From RYN-111 sp963760125 (GTDB taxonomy: Bacteria; Actinomycetota; Actinomycetes; Mycobacteriales; SCTD01): a DNA stretch of 64,000 nucleotides. Below are positions 8,866 through 19,953 of the stretch, piece after piece. Within the stretch, counting starts at the first letter, position 1. Each line of letters opens with the position of its first letter. The DNA lies in contig CAVXBV010000011.1 in the NCBI GenBank assembly GCA_963760125.1, forward strand, positions 124,001 through 188,000, in the 5' to 3' direction. Both the position numbers and the translations under genes were made by a program. The notes under the pieces were generated by a model. The model did no database searches. It saw only the letters and a list, made by a program, of their open reading frames with translations, and was not told the origin of the DNA.

Positions 8866-9283
8866 CAAGCGGTGTGACCCAGGACACGGGCCCTCTGCAC
8901 AGCATGGGGACAAGGGTGTGGACGAAGCCGGCGGTCCGTGGACGCTGCGTGAACGTCCGCCGGCTGTGCACAGTCCTCCCCAGGCCCACGGGGTGGACGT
9001 CCACAGCCGCCCCACAGCCGCACACTGGTGCTGACCTGCACGAACACGACTCCTCCACAGGCTCGCAGGCACCTACCACGACGACTCCCTTTCTCTCTCC
9101 CAGAAACCCCGTTCAGGTTCAGAGGGCACCCGCCCTGTGGAACCCGACACGGGACGACCCTCACCCCGTCGGGGACATGCGGCACACTCACGGCTCCCGA
9201 ACGACACGATCGGTCTCGGGACAGACCTCCGGAAAGGCACGACACGACATGAGCACCTGCACCCCTCTCGCCTGGAGCCCGAC
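8866..9283. promoter_or_regulatory. Putative oriC: dnaA-dnaN intergenic region
   Basis: In Streptomyces and Mycobacterium oriC lies between dnaA and dnaN. This 418-bp noncoding gap has degenerate DnaA boxes relative to TGTGGACAA: TGGGGACAA 8905-8913 (one mismatch), TGTGGACGA 8917-8925 (one mismatch), TGTGCACAG 8965-8973, ACGTCCACA 8997-9005, TCCTCCACA 9051-9059 and TGTGGAACC 9136-9144. The stretch 9060-9125 is pyrimidine-rich and less GC-rich than its surroundings, a possible unwinding segment. No perfect box is present, unlike the rpmH-dnaA gap. The assignment rests on position and box density. Confidence 0.6.
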
Positions 9284-10423
9284 ATGGAGCTGAGGGTCGA
9301 GCGCGACGCCCTCGCCGACGCCGTCGGCTGGACGGCCCGGTCCCTGCCGGCCCGTCCGCCGATGCAGGTACTGCTGGGACTGCTCCTCGAGACCCAGGAG
9401 GACGGGCTCTCGGTCAGCGGCTTCGACTACGAGGTCAGCTCGCAGATCCGGGTCCCCGTCACGACTGCCGAGGCGGGGCGCGTGCTCGTGCCGGGCAAGC
9501 TGCTCGCCGACATCGTGCGCTCGCTGCCGGCCCAGCCGGTCGACCTCCGGCTGGAGGGGACCCGTGTCGTCCTGACGTGCGGCGCGGCCCGGTTCACGCT
9601 GCCGACGCTCCCGGTCGACGACTACCCGTCCTTGCCGGACATGCCCACGACCGCGGGCGCGCTGGAGAGCGACGTCTTCGCGGCGGCCGTCGCGCAGGTC
9701 GCGCTGGCGGCCGGCCGGGACGACACGCTGCCGGTCCTCACCGGCGTACGGATCGAGATCGAGGGCGATCAGCTCACCCTCGCGGCGACCGACCGCTACC
9801 GCCTTGCCGTCCGGACGCTCACCTGGAAGCCCGAGCAGTCGGACATCTCCACGACCGCCCTGGTCCCGGCCCGCACGCTGGCCGACACGGCCAAGGCGCT
9901 CACGCAGGGCCCCGAGGTCACCCTGGCGCTGTCGCAAGGCAGCAGCGGCGAGGGGATGATCGGTTTCGCCGGCGGCGGGCGACGGACGACGTCGCGGCTG
10001 CTCGAGGGGGAGTTCCCCAAGTACCGGTCGCTGCTGCCGAACGAGAGCAGCGCGTTCGCCGAGGTGCAGACCGCGCCGCTGGTCGAGGCCGTGAAGCGCG
10101 TGGCGCTCGTCGCCGCCCGCAACGCGCCCGTCCGCCTCAGCTTCAGCGCGGACGGCATGGTGCTGGAGGCCGGCGGTCAGGACGACGCGCAGGCGTCCGA
10201 GCGGCTCGAGTGCGGCTGGGAGGGCTCCGGGGACGTGGCGGAGATGTCCATCGCGTTCAACCCGCAGTACCTGCTCGACGGTCTGGGTGCGGTCGACAGC
10301 GACACCACCACGCTGTCGTTCACCGGTCCGACCCGCCCGGCGGTGCTGACCGGTAAGCGGGCTCCGGACGGGACGGTCGCGGACTACCGGTACCTGCTGA
10401 TGCCGGTGCGCCTGTCCGGGTGA
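9284..10423 (+). CDS. dnaN: DNA polymerase III sliding clamp (beta subunit)
   Basis: 379-aa beta clamp. ELRVERDALADAVGWTARSLP opens domain I, with LPTLPVDDYPSLP and DRYRLAVR typical of domains I and II. The C-terminus ends in YRYLLMPVRLSG, the conserved YLLMPVRL clamp end. It forms the ring that tethers polymerase III to DNA. ATG 9284 follows GGAG at a 6-nt spacing and gives the family length; an upstream in-frame extension to 9137 lacks similarity. Confidence 0.96.
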   Translation: MELRVERDALADAVGWTARSLPARPPMQVLLGLLLETQEDGLSVSGFDYEVSSQIRVPVTTAEAGRVLVPGKLLADIVRSLPAQPVDLRLEGTRVVLTCGAARFTLPTLPVDDYPSLPDMPTTAGALESDVFAAAVAQVALAAGRDDTLPVLTGVRIEIEGDQLTLAATDRYRLAVRTLTWKPEQSDISTTALVPARTLADTAKALTQGPEVTLALSQGSSGEGMIGFAGGGRRTTSRLLEGEFPKYRSLLPNESSAFAEVQTAPLVEAVKRVALVAARNAPVRLSFSADGMVLEAGGQDDAQASERLECGWEGSGDVAEMSIAFNPQYLLDGLGAVDSDTTTLSFTGPTRPAVLTGKRAPDGTVADYRYLLMPVRLSG

Positions 10424-10465
10424 TCCGGGGGTAGGGCCCTGGACCACCCCCCTCGAAGGAGTCGC

Positions 10466-11433
<968 letters not shown>

Positions 11434-11434
<1 letters not shown>

Positions 11435-12666
11435 TGCACGTCTCCGCCCTGTCGCTCACCGACTTCCGCTCCTGGGGTCAGCTCGACCTCGAGCTCGCGC
11501 CGGGAGCGACCGCGCTCGTCGGGAGCAACGGGCAGGGCAAGACCAACGTCGTCGAGGCGCTGCTGTACGTCGCCACGCTCGGTTCGCACCGCGTGGCCAC
11601 CGATGCCCCGATGGTGCGCCAGGGGGCGGAGCGGGCGATCGTCCGAGCGCGCGTCGAGCGCGCGGAGCGCTCGACCCTGGTCGAGCTGGAGCTGAACCCC
11701 GGCAGGGCCAACCGGGCCCGGATCAATCGCGGCGCCGTACCTCGTGCGCGAGAAGTGCTGGGGTTGTTAAGGACGGTGCTGTTCGCGCCGGAAGACCTCT
11801 CGCTGGTGCGGGGGGACCCGTCGGAGCGGCGCGGCTTCCTCGACGACCTGCTGGTGGCGCGGACGCCGCGCCTGGCGGGCGTGCGGTCGGACTACGAACG
11901 CGTGCTCAAGCAGCGCAACGCCCTGCTCAAGACGGCCTTCCTCGCCAAGCGGTCCGGGGGCGCTGACATGCGGACGCTCGACGTGTGGGACGCGCACCTC
12001 GCCCAGGCCGGCTCCGAGCTGCTCGCGGCCCGGCTCGAGCTGGTCGAGCTGCTGCGCCCGCTGGCGGACGTGGCGTACCGCGAGGTGAGCAAGGGACCGC
12101 GGTCCAATGGCAACACCGAGCTCGTCCTGAGCTACAAGAGCTCCCTGGGGGAGGCGCTGCCGCTCGGTCGGCTGGGGCAGAGTGGGCAGGGTGGGCCCGG
12201 GTCGGGTGACGTGACGGACCTCCCCGGACGCGAGCTGTTGTCCGCCGCGCTGCTGTCCGAGCTCGCGCGCGTGCGACCGCAGGAGGTCGAGCGGGGGGTG
12301 TCGCTCGTCGGGCCGCACCGCGACGACCTCGTGCTGTCGCTGGGCGCCGGCGCGCAGCAGCTGCCGGTCAAGGGCTACGCCTCCCACGGGGAGTCGTGGT
12401 CGGTGGCGCTCGCACTCCGGCTGGCGTCGTACAACCTGCTGCGCTCGGACGACGTGGGCGGCGACTCCGCCGGCGACGGCGAGCCCGTCCTCGTCCTGGA
12501 CGACGTGTTCGCCGAGCTCGACACCAGCCGGCGCGAGCGGCTCGCCACGCTGGTGCAGGGAGCGGCGCAGGTGATCGTGACTGCGGCCGTGCCCGACGAC
12601 GTGCCGGAGCAGCTGCGGGGCGGCCGGTACGACGTCCACGAGGGGAGCGTCACCCGTGTCCGCTGA
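11434..12666 (+). CDS. recF: DNA replication and repair protein RecF
   Basis: 410-aa SMC-like ATPase that helps load RecA at gapped DNA. FRSWGQLDLEL is followed by Walker A VGSNGQGKTNVVEAL (K36). The ABC signature appears as SHGESWSVALALR, and Walker B is PVLVLDDVFAELD. The start is GTG 11434, overlapping the gnd stop. It overlaps the next gene by 11 nt. Codon 112 (11767-11769) is a rare TTA leucine. Confidence 0.95.
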
Positions 12667-13174
12667 GGACGGGCTCCCGGAGGGGATCAGCGGACCGGAC
12701 CTGGTGCGTCAGGCGCTCGCCGAGGCGAAGGCCGCCTCGCGGGCGCGGGGGACGGCACCACGGGCGGGCGGCGGCCGCAACGCGACCAAGCGGCAGCCAC
12801 GCCGCGCCGCCGGGGACGCGCGCGACCCGGTGCCGTTCGGGGCGGCCATCCAGAAGCTGGTGGCCGAGCGCGGCTGGGAGGACACCACGACCCGCGCCGA
12901 CGTCCTGGCCAACTGGGACAAGGTCGTGGGTCCGGAGATCGCCGACCACTGCCGTCCGGTGTCGCTCCTGGACGGCGAGCTGGTGCTGGTCGCGGAGTCG
13001 ACCGCCTGGGCTACCCAGCTGCGGTTGCTCACGAAGACCCTGCTCGCCCGGGTGCGCGACCACGCCGGCGACGGGGTCGCGGACCGCGTCGTCGTGCAGG
13101 GGCCGGCGCAGCCCGACTGGCGCAAGGGCCCGCGGCGGGTGCAGGGCCGTGGACCGCGCGACACCTACGGCTGA
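12656..13174 (+). CDS. DUF721 protein, DciA-like replicative helicase loader
   Basis: 172-aa protein. The disordered Ala/Arg-rich N-terminus (about residues 25-60) precedes the DUF721 domain. Visible are PFGAAIQKLVAERGWE, VLANWDKVVGPEIADHCRPVS and LVLVAESTAWATQLRLL, the pattern of DciA, which recruits the DnaB helicase in bacteria lacking DnaC/DnaI. The GTG start lies inside the end of recF. Its conserved place between recF and gyrB supports a role in replication; the loader function here is inferred from the family. Confidence 0.88.
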   Translation: MSAEDGLPEGISGPDLVRQALAEAKAASRARGTAPRAGGGRNATKRQPRRAAGDARDPVPFGAAIQKLVAERGWEDTTTRADVLANWDKVVGPEIADHCRPVSLLDGELVLVAESTAWATQLRLLTKTLLARVRDHAGDGVADRVVVQGPAQPDWRKGPRRVQGRGPRDTYG

Positions 13175-13385
13175 CGGACGGGGACGAGGGAACGGGTGGG
13201 TCACACGCAGCACCGGTCCCTGCCGTCGTACGCCTCGAGGGGTGGCAGGCGTGGGGGGACACCCGGGGCGGGGGTGCGTGCGCCACACGCGCGTCCAGGG
13301 CCGTTTCTGACGGGGGATGTCGGTGTGAGCGGCTACACTCGGCCGTCAAGGTGCTCGCGTCAGCGGGCGGAGTGGAGCCCTGCGC

Positions 13386-15470
13386 ATGTCTGAGCCGACC
13401 GGACCGGGCGAGAGCCTGCCTGCGGAACCCTCGCCCGAAGCAGCGGACCAGGGAGCCGCCGAGGTCGCCCCCCACGCCCCGGCGCCGCCGAACGGGGTGC
13501 CTGCCCCGACGCAGCCCGACACCTACGGCGCCTCGTCGATCACCGTGCTCGAGGGCCTCGAGGCGGTGCGCAAGCGCCCGGGCATGTACATCGGGTCGAC
13601 CGGCGAGCGCGGGCTGCACCACCTGGTGCAGGAGATCGTGGACAACGCGGTCGACGAGGCGATGGCCGGCTACTGCGACACGATCGTGGTGACGCTGCTG
13701 GCAGACGGCGGCGTGCGTGTGCAGGACAACGGCCGCGGCATCCCGGTCGAGATGCACCCGAAAGAGGGCGTGCCGGCCGTCCAGGTCGTGTTCACGACCC
13801 TGCACGCCGGCGGGAAGTTCGACTCCCAGAGCTACGCGGTGTCCGGTGGCCTGCACGGGGTCGGCTCGGCGGTGGTCAACGCGCTGTCCAGCCGGTTGGA
13901 CGTCGAGGTGCACCGGCACGGCCGGGTCCATCACCAGAGCTTCCAGGCCTCGGTGGCGAGCCCGCTCGTCGAGGGGGAGCCGACCGACCGCACCGGCACG
14001 ACCGTCACGTTCTGGGCGGACCCGACGATCTTCACCGAGACGACGACGTACAGCCGCGAGACCATCACGCGGCGCCTGCAGGAGATGGCGTTCCTCAACA
14101 AGGGCCTGTCGATCACCGTCCGGGACGAGCGGACCTCCCTCACCGAGGACAGCCAGGTCGTGGAGGTCGTTTATTGCTACCCCGACGGTCTCGCCGACTT
14201 CGTGCGGCACCTGGGGGCGACGCGCACGCCGGTGCACGCCAACATCATCAGCTTCGAGGACGAGACGACGGCCGCCGCGAGCGGCCAGGACATGTCCGTC
14301 GAGATCGCGATGCAGTGGAACGACGCCTACACCGAGTCGGTCTACACCTTCGCCAACACGATCAACACCCACGAGGGCGGTACCCACGAAGAGGGCTTCC
14401 GCGCGGCGCTGACCCGCGTCGTCAACGAGTGGGCGCGCGCCAAAGGCCACCTGAAGGAGAAGGAGGTCAACCTGGAGGGCTCCGACATCCGTGAGGGGCT
14501 GACCGCCATCATCTCGTTGAAGATCGGTGATCCGCAGTTCGAGGGGCAGACGAAGACCAAGCTCGGCAACTCCGAGGCCAAGGGCTTCGTGCAGAAGGTC
14601 GTCGGCGAGCGGCTGCGGGACTGGCTCGACCAGCACCCGAGCGACGCCAAGGACGTCATCATGAAGGCCACCCAGGCGGCCCGCGCCCGACTGGCCGCGC
14701 GGGCCGCGCGGGACCTGACCCGCCGCAAGGGGCTGCTGGAGTCCTCATCGCTGCCGGGCAAGCTCGCCGACTGCCAGAGCACCGACCCGCGTGAGTCCGA
14801 GATCTACGTCGTGGAGGGCGACTCCGCCGGGGGCAGCGCGAAGGGTGGCCGGGACTCCAAGTTCCAGGCGATCCTGCCGATCCGCGGGAAGATCCTCAAC
14901 GTCGAGAAGGCCCGCATCGACCGGGTGCTGAAGAACAACGAGGTGCAGGCGATGATCACCGCCCTCGGCACCGGCATCCACGACGAGTTCGACATCGAGA
15001 AGCTGCGCTACCACAAGGTGGTGCTGATGGCCGACGCCGATGTCGACGGCCAGCACATCCGCACGCTGCTGCTGACGCTGCTGTTCCGGTTCATGCGCCC
15101 GCTCATCGAGGGGGGCTTCGTCTACCTCGGCCAGCCGCCGCTGTACAAGATCAAGTGGAACGGCGGAGAGGTGATGTACGCCTACTCCGACCGGGAGCGC
15201 GACGGCCTGATCACGGCCGGCAAGGAAGCGGGCAAGAAGCTGCCCAAGACCGGTGAGGCCGTGCAGCGCTTCAAGGGCCTCGGGGAGATGAACGCCGAGG
15301 AGCTGTGGTCCACGACCATGGACCCGGCCCAGCGCGTGCTGCTCCAGGTCACGCTCGACGACGCGGCCACGGCCGACGAGATGTTCAGCGTGCTGATGGG
15401 GGAGGACGTCGAGGCCCGACGCTCCTTCATCCAGCGCAATGCCAAGGACGTCCGCTTCCTCGACATCTAG
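13386..15470 (+). CDS. gyrB: DNA gyrase subunit B
   Basis: 694-aa ATPase subunit of type IIA topoisomerase. The GHKL ATP site shows EIVDNAVDEAMAGY, DNGRGIPVEMHP and GGLHGVGSAVVNALS. The TOPRIM metal site shows EGDSAGGSAKGGRD and DADVDGQHIRTLLL. The C-terminus is IQRNAKDVRFLDI. About 40 Pro/Ala-rich residues precede the GHKL fold, so the true start could also lie slightly further in. A TACACT hexamer at 13334-13339, in the 211-bp gap behind the DciA-like gene, is a possible -10 element. The last base of the stop codon belongs to a parS palindrome. Confidence 0.97.
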   Translation: MSEPTGPGESLPAEPSPEAADQGAAEVAPHAPAPPNGVPAPTQPDTYGASSITVLEGLEAVRKRPGMYIGSTGERGLHHLVQEIVDNAVDEAMAGYCDTIVVTLLADGGVRVQDNGRGIPVEMHPKEGVPAVQVVFTTLHAGGKFDSQSYAVSGGLHGVGSAVVNALSSRLDVEVHRHGRVHHQSFQASVASPLVEGEPTDRTGTTVTFWADPTIFTETTTYSRETITRRLQEMAFLNKGLSITVRDERTSLTEDSQVVEVVYCYPDGLADFVRHLGATRTPVHANIISFEDETTAAASGQDMSVEIAMQWNDAYTESVYTFANTINTHEGGTHEEGFRAALTRVVNEWARAKGHLKEKEVNLEGSDIREGLTAIISLKIGDPQFEGQTKTKLGNSEAKGFVQKVVGERLRDWLDQHPSDAKDVIMKATQAARARLAARAARDLTRRKGLLESSSLPGKLADCQSTDPRESEIYVVEGDSAGGSAKGGRDSKFQAILPIRGKILNVEKARIDRVLKNNEVQAMITALGTGIHDEFDIEKLRYHKVVLMADADVDGQHIRTLLLTLLFRFMRPLIEGGFVYLGQPPLYKIKWNGGEVMYAYSDRERDGLITAGKEAGKKLPKTGEAVQRFKGLGEMNAEELWSTTMDPAQRVLLQVTLDDAATADEMFSVLMGEDVEARRSFIQRNAKDVRFLDI

Positions 15471-15483
15471 TTCCACGTGGAAC
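15470..15483. promoter_or_regulatory. parS site 1 (GTTCCACGTGGAAC)
   Basis: Perfect 14-bp palindrome GTTCCACGTGGAAC, a variant of the bacterial parS core GTTTCACGTGAAAC with C/G in place of T/A at the fourth position of each half. It begins on the last base of the gyrB stop codon and lies about 13 kb from parB. ParB binding is inferred from sequence. Confidence 0.8.
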
Positions 15484-15502
15484 CACACCGCTGTGGTTCC
15501 AC
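15477..15502 (+). repeat. Hairpin between the two parS sites
   Basis: Perfect 11-bp inverted repeat (GTGGAACCACA at 15477-15487, TGTGGTTCCAC at 15492-15502) with a CCGC loop. Its left arm reuses the right half of parS site 1, and its right arm contains a parS-like half site. It could act as a gyrB terminator (no T-tract) or as an accessory ParB half-site arrangement. Confidence 0.6.
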
Positions 15503-15523
15503 CCCTGTCGTTCGACCCCACCG

Positions 15524-15537
15524 GTTCCACGTGGAAC
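15524..15537. promoter_or_regulatory. parS site 2 (GTTCCACGTGGAAC)
   Basis: Second identical 14-bp palindrome, 54 bp after the first and 24 bp before the gyrA start. Two perfect copies in a 91-bp gap are far beyond chance and fit a ParB loading cluster beside oriC. I saw no other full copy in the window. Confidence 0.8.
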
Positions 15538-15561
15538 GCCTGACAAGAAGGGTCACATCCC

Positions 15562-18220
<2,659 letters not shown>

Positions 18221-18224
<4 letters not shown>

Positions 18225-19219
18225 CCGGGCCGGCGGACGAGGGTCGTCCGGACGGTCGTGATGCGGAGGGTGGCCTCCCCCCCGTGCCGTCCGCGCCGCA
18301 GGAGCCGCGACCGGCCGGCCTACCGGCGGACGAGCCCTCGCCAGTCGGACCGACCCCGCTCCAACCGGCAGCGCCGCACCCGACGGCCTCCCCCGCGACG
18401 GCGCCCCCGTCACCACCCACGCCCCCTGCGAACTCACCTTCGACTCCGCGCTCCCCTGAGCCGTTGCCGGGCAGGCCCGCCGGCCCTCCGTTCGGGGGAG
18501 CGCCGAGAGCCAGCGGCTGGACCGGGGGGAGTCCCAGCGCGCTACCACCCCTGGGCCCGATCCGGCTCCCGGCGGGAGCCGGCGTCCCGGACCGACTGGC
18601 CGAGCCCCCACCGCCTCGTCCCGACGAGCGGCCCAGCGGCCCCACCGGAGCCCTGACCTCCCCGTCTCGTCCGCCGACCGGCACGTCGGCGGCGGGGTCG
18701 GTGACCTCACCCACGCCCAGCGGCTCCGTCCCCCCGCTGCTTCCGGGAGCACGCGCCCACGCCGCCACGACCACGGTCGTCCCCGGTCGTCGACCGGCCC
18801 CGTCGTCGGGCGCTGCGCGTCCGTCGTCGGCGGCCCCGCGTCCGTCCCTGCAGCAGGGGCCCCGGCCCGTCCGCGGTCGCAAGGCAAAGCTGGCTCTGCG
18901 ACGCATCGACCCCTGGTCGGTGTTCGTCGTCTCCCTGCTGCTGTCGCTGTTCCTGGCCGTCATGACGGTGGTGGCGGCCGTCGTGCTGTACGTCGTCCTG
19001 GACGCGGCGGGCATCCCGGCCAGCATCAACAAGAGCGTGACCGACGTGAACGGCGGTTCCGCGGTCCTGACCCAGGGACGCTTCCTGGGCGTGTCCGCCC
19101 TGCTCGCCGCGGCCAACGTGGTCCTGCTGACGCTGCTCGCCACCTTGGGCGCCCTCCTCTACAACCTCTGCGCCTCCTTCACCGGTGGGCTCGAGGTGAC
19201 CCTGGCCGAGCGCGACTGA
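18221..19219 (+). CDS. DUF3566 membrane protein with long proline-rich N-terminus
   Basis: 332-aa protein downstream of gyrA, the conserved actinobacterial position. Residues 1-220 are Pro/Ser/Ala/Gly-rich and presumably disordered. The C-terminal DUF3566 domain starts at AKLALRRIDPWSVFVVSLLL, has two transmembrane helices (about 237-262 and 287-313), and ends in GGLEVTLAERD. Function unknown. The GTG start overlaps the gyrA stop (GTGA), so the two are co-translated. The domain belongs to the membrane; the tail lies in the cytoplasm if the positive-inside rule holds. Confidence 0.88.
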
Positions 19220-19302
19220 GCCGCGGTCGTACGGACCGCCGGCGACAAGAACGGCGCGTGAGTTCGTGTAGGCTCCCCAGCCGTGTCGGACCCGGTCCGC
19301 CC

Positions 19303-19379
19303 GGGCCTATAGCTCAGTTGGTTAGAGCGCATCCCTGATAAGGATGAGGCCGGAGGTTCAAGTCCTCCTAGGCCCACCA
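19303..19379 (+). tRNA. tRNA-Ile (GAT)
   Basis: Full cloverleaf: acceptor GGGCCTA pairs with TAGGCCC, D-loop AGCTCAGTTGGTTAGAG, and anticodon GAT at 19337-19339 in loop CTGATAA. The T-arm is GGAGG-TTCAAGT-CCTCC. The discriminator A is followed by an encoded CCA. It is placed after gyrA/DUF3566 as in many actinobacteria. Confidence 0.97.
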
Positions 19380-19495
19380 CACGCCCCGTACGGCACCACC
19401 CATCACGCCCTCACGTCTCAACGTCACGTCCCAGCCTCACGTCCCAGAGTTGACGTCCCAGCACCACCCGCCCGGCCCCCAGCGAGGAGAGCCCC

Positions 19496-19663
19496 GTGCG
19501 CCGACCTGTCGTCCTCCTGTTGCTCCTCGGTGGTGCCTCGGCCCTGCTCCGCCGTCGCACGGCCCAGCAGGCCGAGGCCGATCTCTGGACCGAAGCCACC
19601 GCCCCGATGGAGCCCTCCGTCACCGGCTCTGAGGCGTCAGGAGTCGTGCGCGACCTGCGGTGA
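19496..19663 (+). CDS. DLW-39 family small membrane protein
   Basis: 55-aa protein between the two tRNAs. A short basic start and a hydrophobic helix (PVVLLLLLGGASALL) are followed by RRRTAQQAEADLWTEATAP, which carries the AEADLWTEAT core that names the DLW-39 family. GTG 19496 is preceded by GAGGAGA. The family is small, actinobacterial and of unknown function, and is usually found at exactly this tRNA-Ile/tRNA-Ala locus. The length is slightly above the typical size because of a longer tail. Confidence 0.8.
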   Translation: MRRPVVLLLLLGGASALLRRRTAQQAEADLWTEATAPMEPSVTGSEASGVVRDLR

Positions 19664-19669
19664 CCCCCG

Positions 19670-19741
19670 GGGGCCATAGCTCAGTGGTAGAGCAGCGCCT
19701 TTGCAAGGCGAAGGTCCGGGGTTCGAATCCCCGTGGCTCCA
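19670..19741 (+). tRNA. tRNA-Ala (TGC)
   Basis: Acceptor GGGGCCA pairs with TGGCTCC, with one G-T pair. D-arm GCTCAGTGGTAGAGC. Anticodon TGC at 19702-19704 in loop TTTGCAA. T-arm CGGGG-TTCGAAT-CCCCG. CCA is not encoded. The first pair of the anticodon stem is G-A; the rest is regular. Confidence 0.96.
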
Positions 19742-19810
19742 CTCCCGCGCTGACCTGCGCGACACGCTCTCCTCACCTCGGTGGGGCGCGATGAGCGCGC
19801 GCAGGCGCGC

Positions 19811-19828
19811 CTAGGCCATTCGGCCTAG
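19811..19828. repeat. Short hairpin downstream of tRNA-Ala
   Basis: Perfect 7-bp stem CTAGGCC/GGCCTAG with an ATTC loop. It may terminate the tRNA transcript or belong to the leader of the next gene. There is no T-tract. Confidence 0.4.
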
Positions 19829-19901
19829 CGGTCACGGCGCCCGTGCGCGTGTTGCGTCGCGATCGGCCCTCCAGTTTTGGGACCATCGACCCGAGTCCTG
19901 T

Positions 19902-19927
19902 CAGGGATCCCTGTCGATCGACAGGGA
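19902..19927. promoter_or_regulatory. Overlapping palindromes upstream of the Ig-repeat gene (candidate operator)
   Basis: Two perfect palindromes overlap: CAGGGATCCCTG (19902-19913) and the 20-bp TCCCTGTCGATCGACAGGGA (19908-19927). The unit CCTGTC/GACAGG occurs three times in 30 bp. The block ends 26 bp before the GTG of the giant gene, where an operator would control the Ig-repeat/GGDEF pair. No binding protein can be named. Confidence 0.5.
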
Positions 19928-19953
19928 CGTGACACAGGCGCGGGGAGACGAGC

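Noticed and set aside
6958..9072. 704-codon minus-strand frame over dnaA
   Set aside because: Antisense of a perfectly conserved dnaA; no recognisable domain.
10426..10452. Hairpin after dnaN
   Set aside because: The GGGGGT/ACCCCC arms enclose a 13-nt loop, and gnd begins at once with its own Shine-Dalgarno; too weak to call a terminator.
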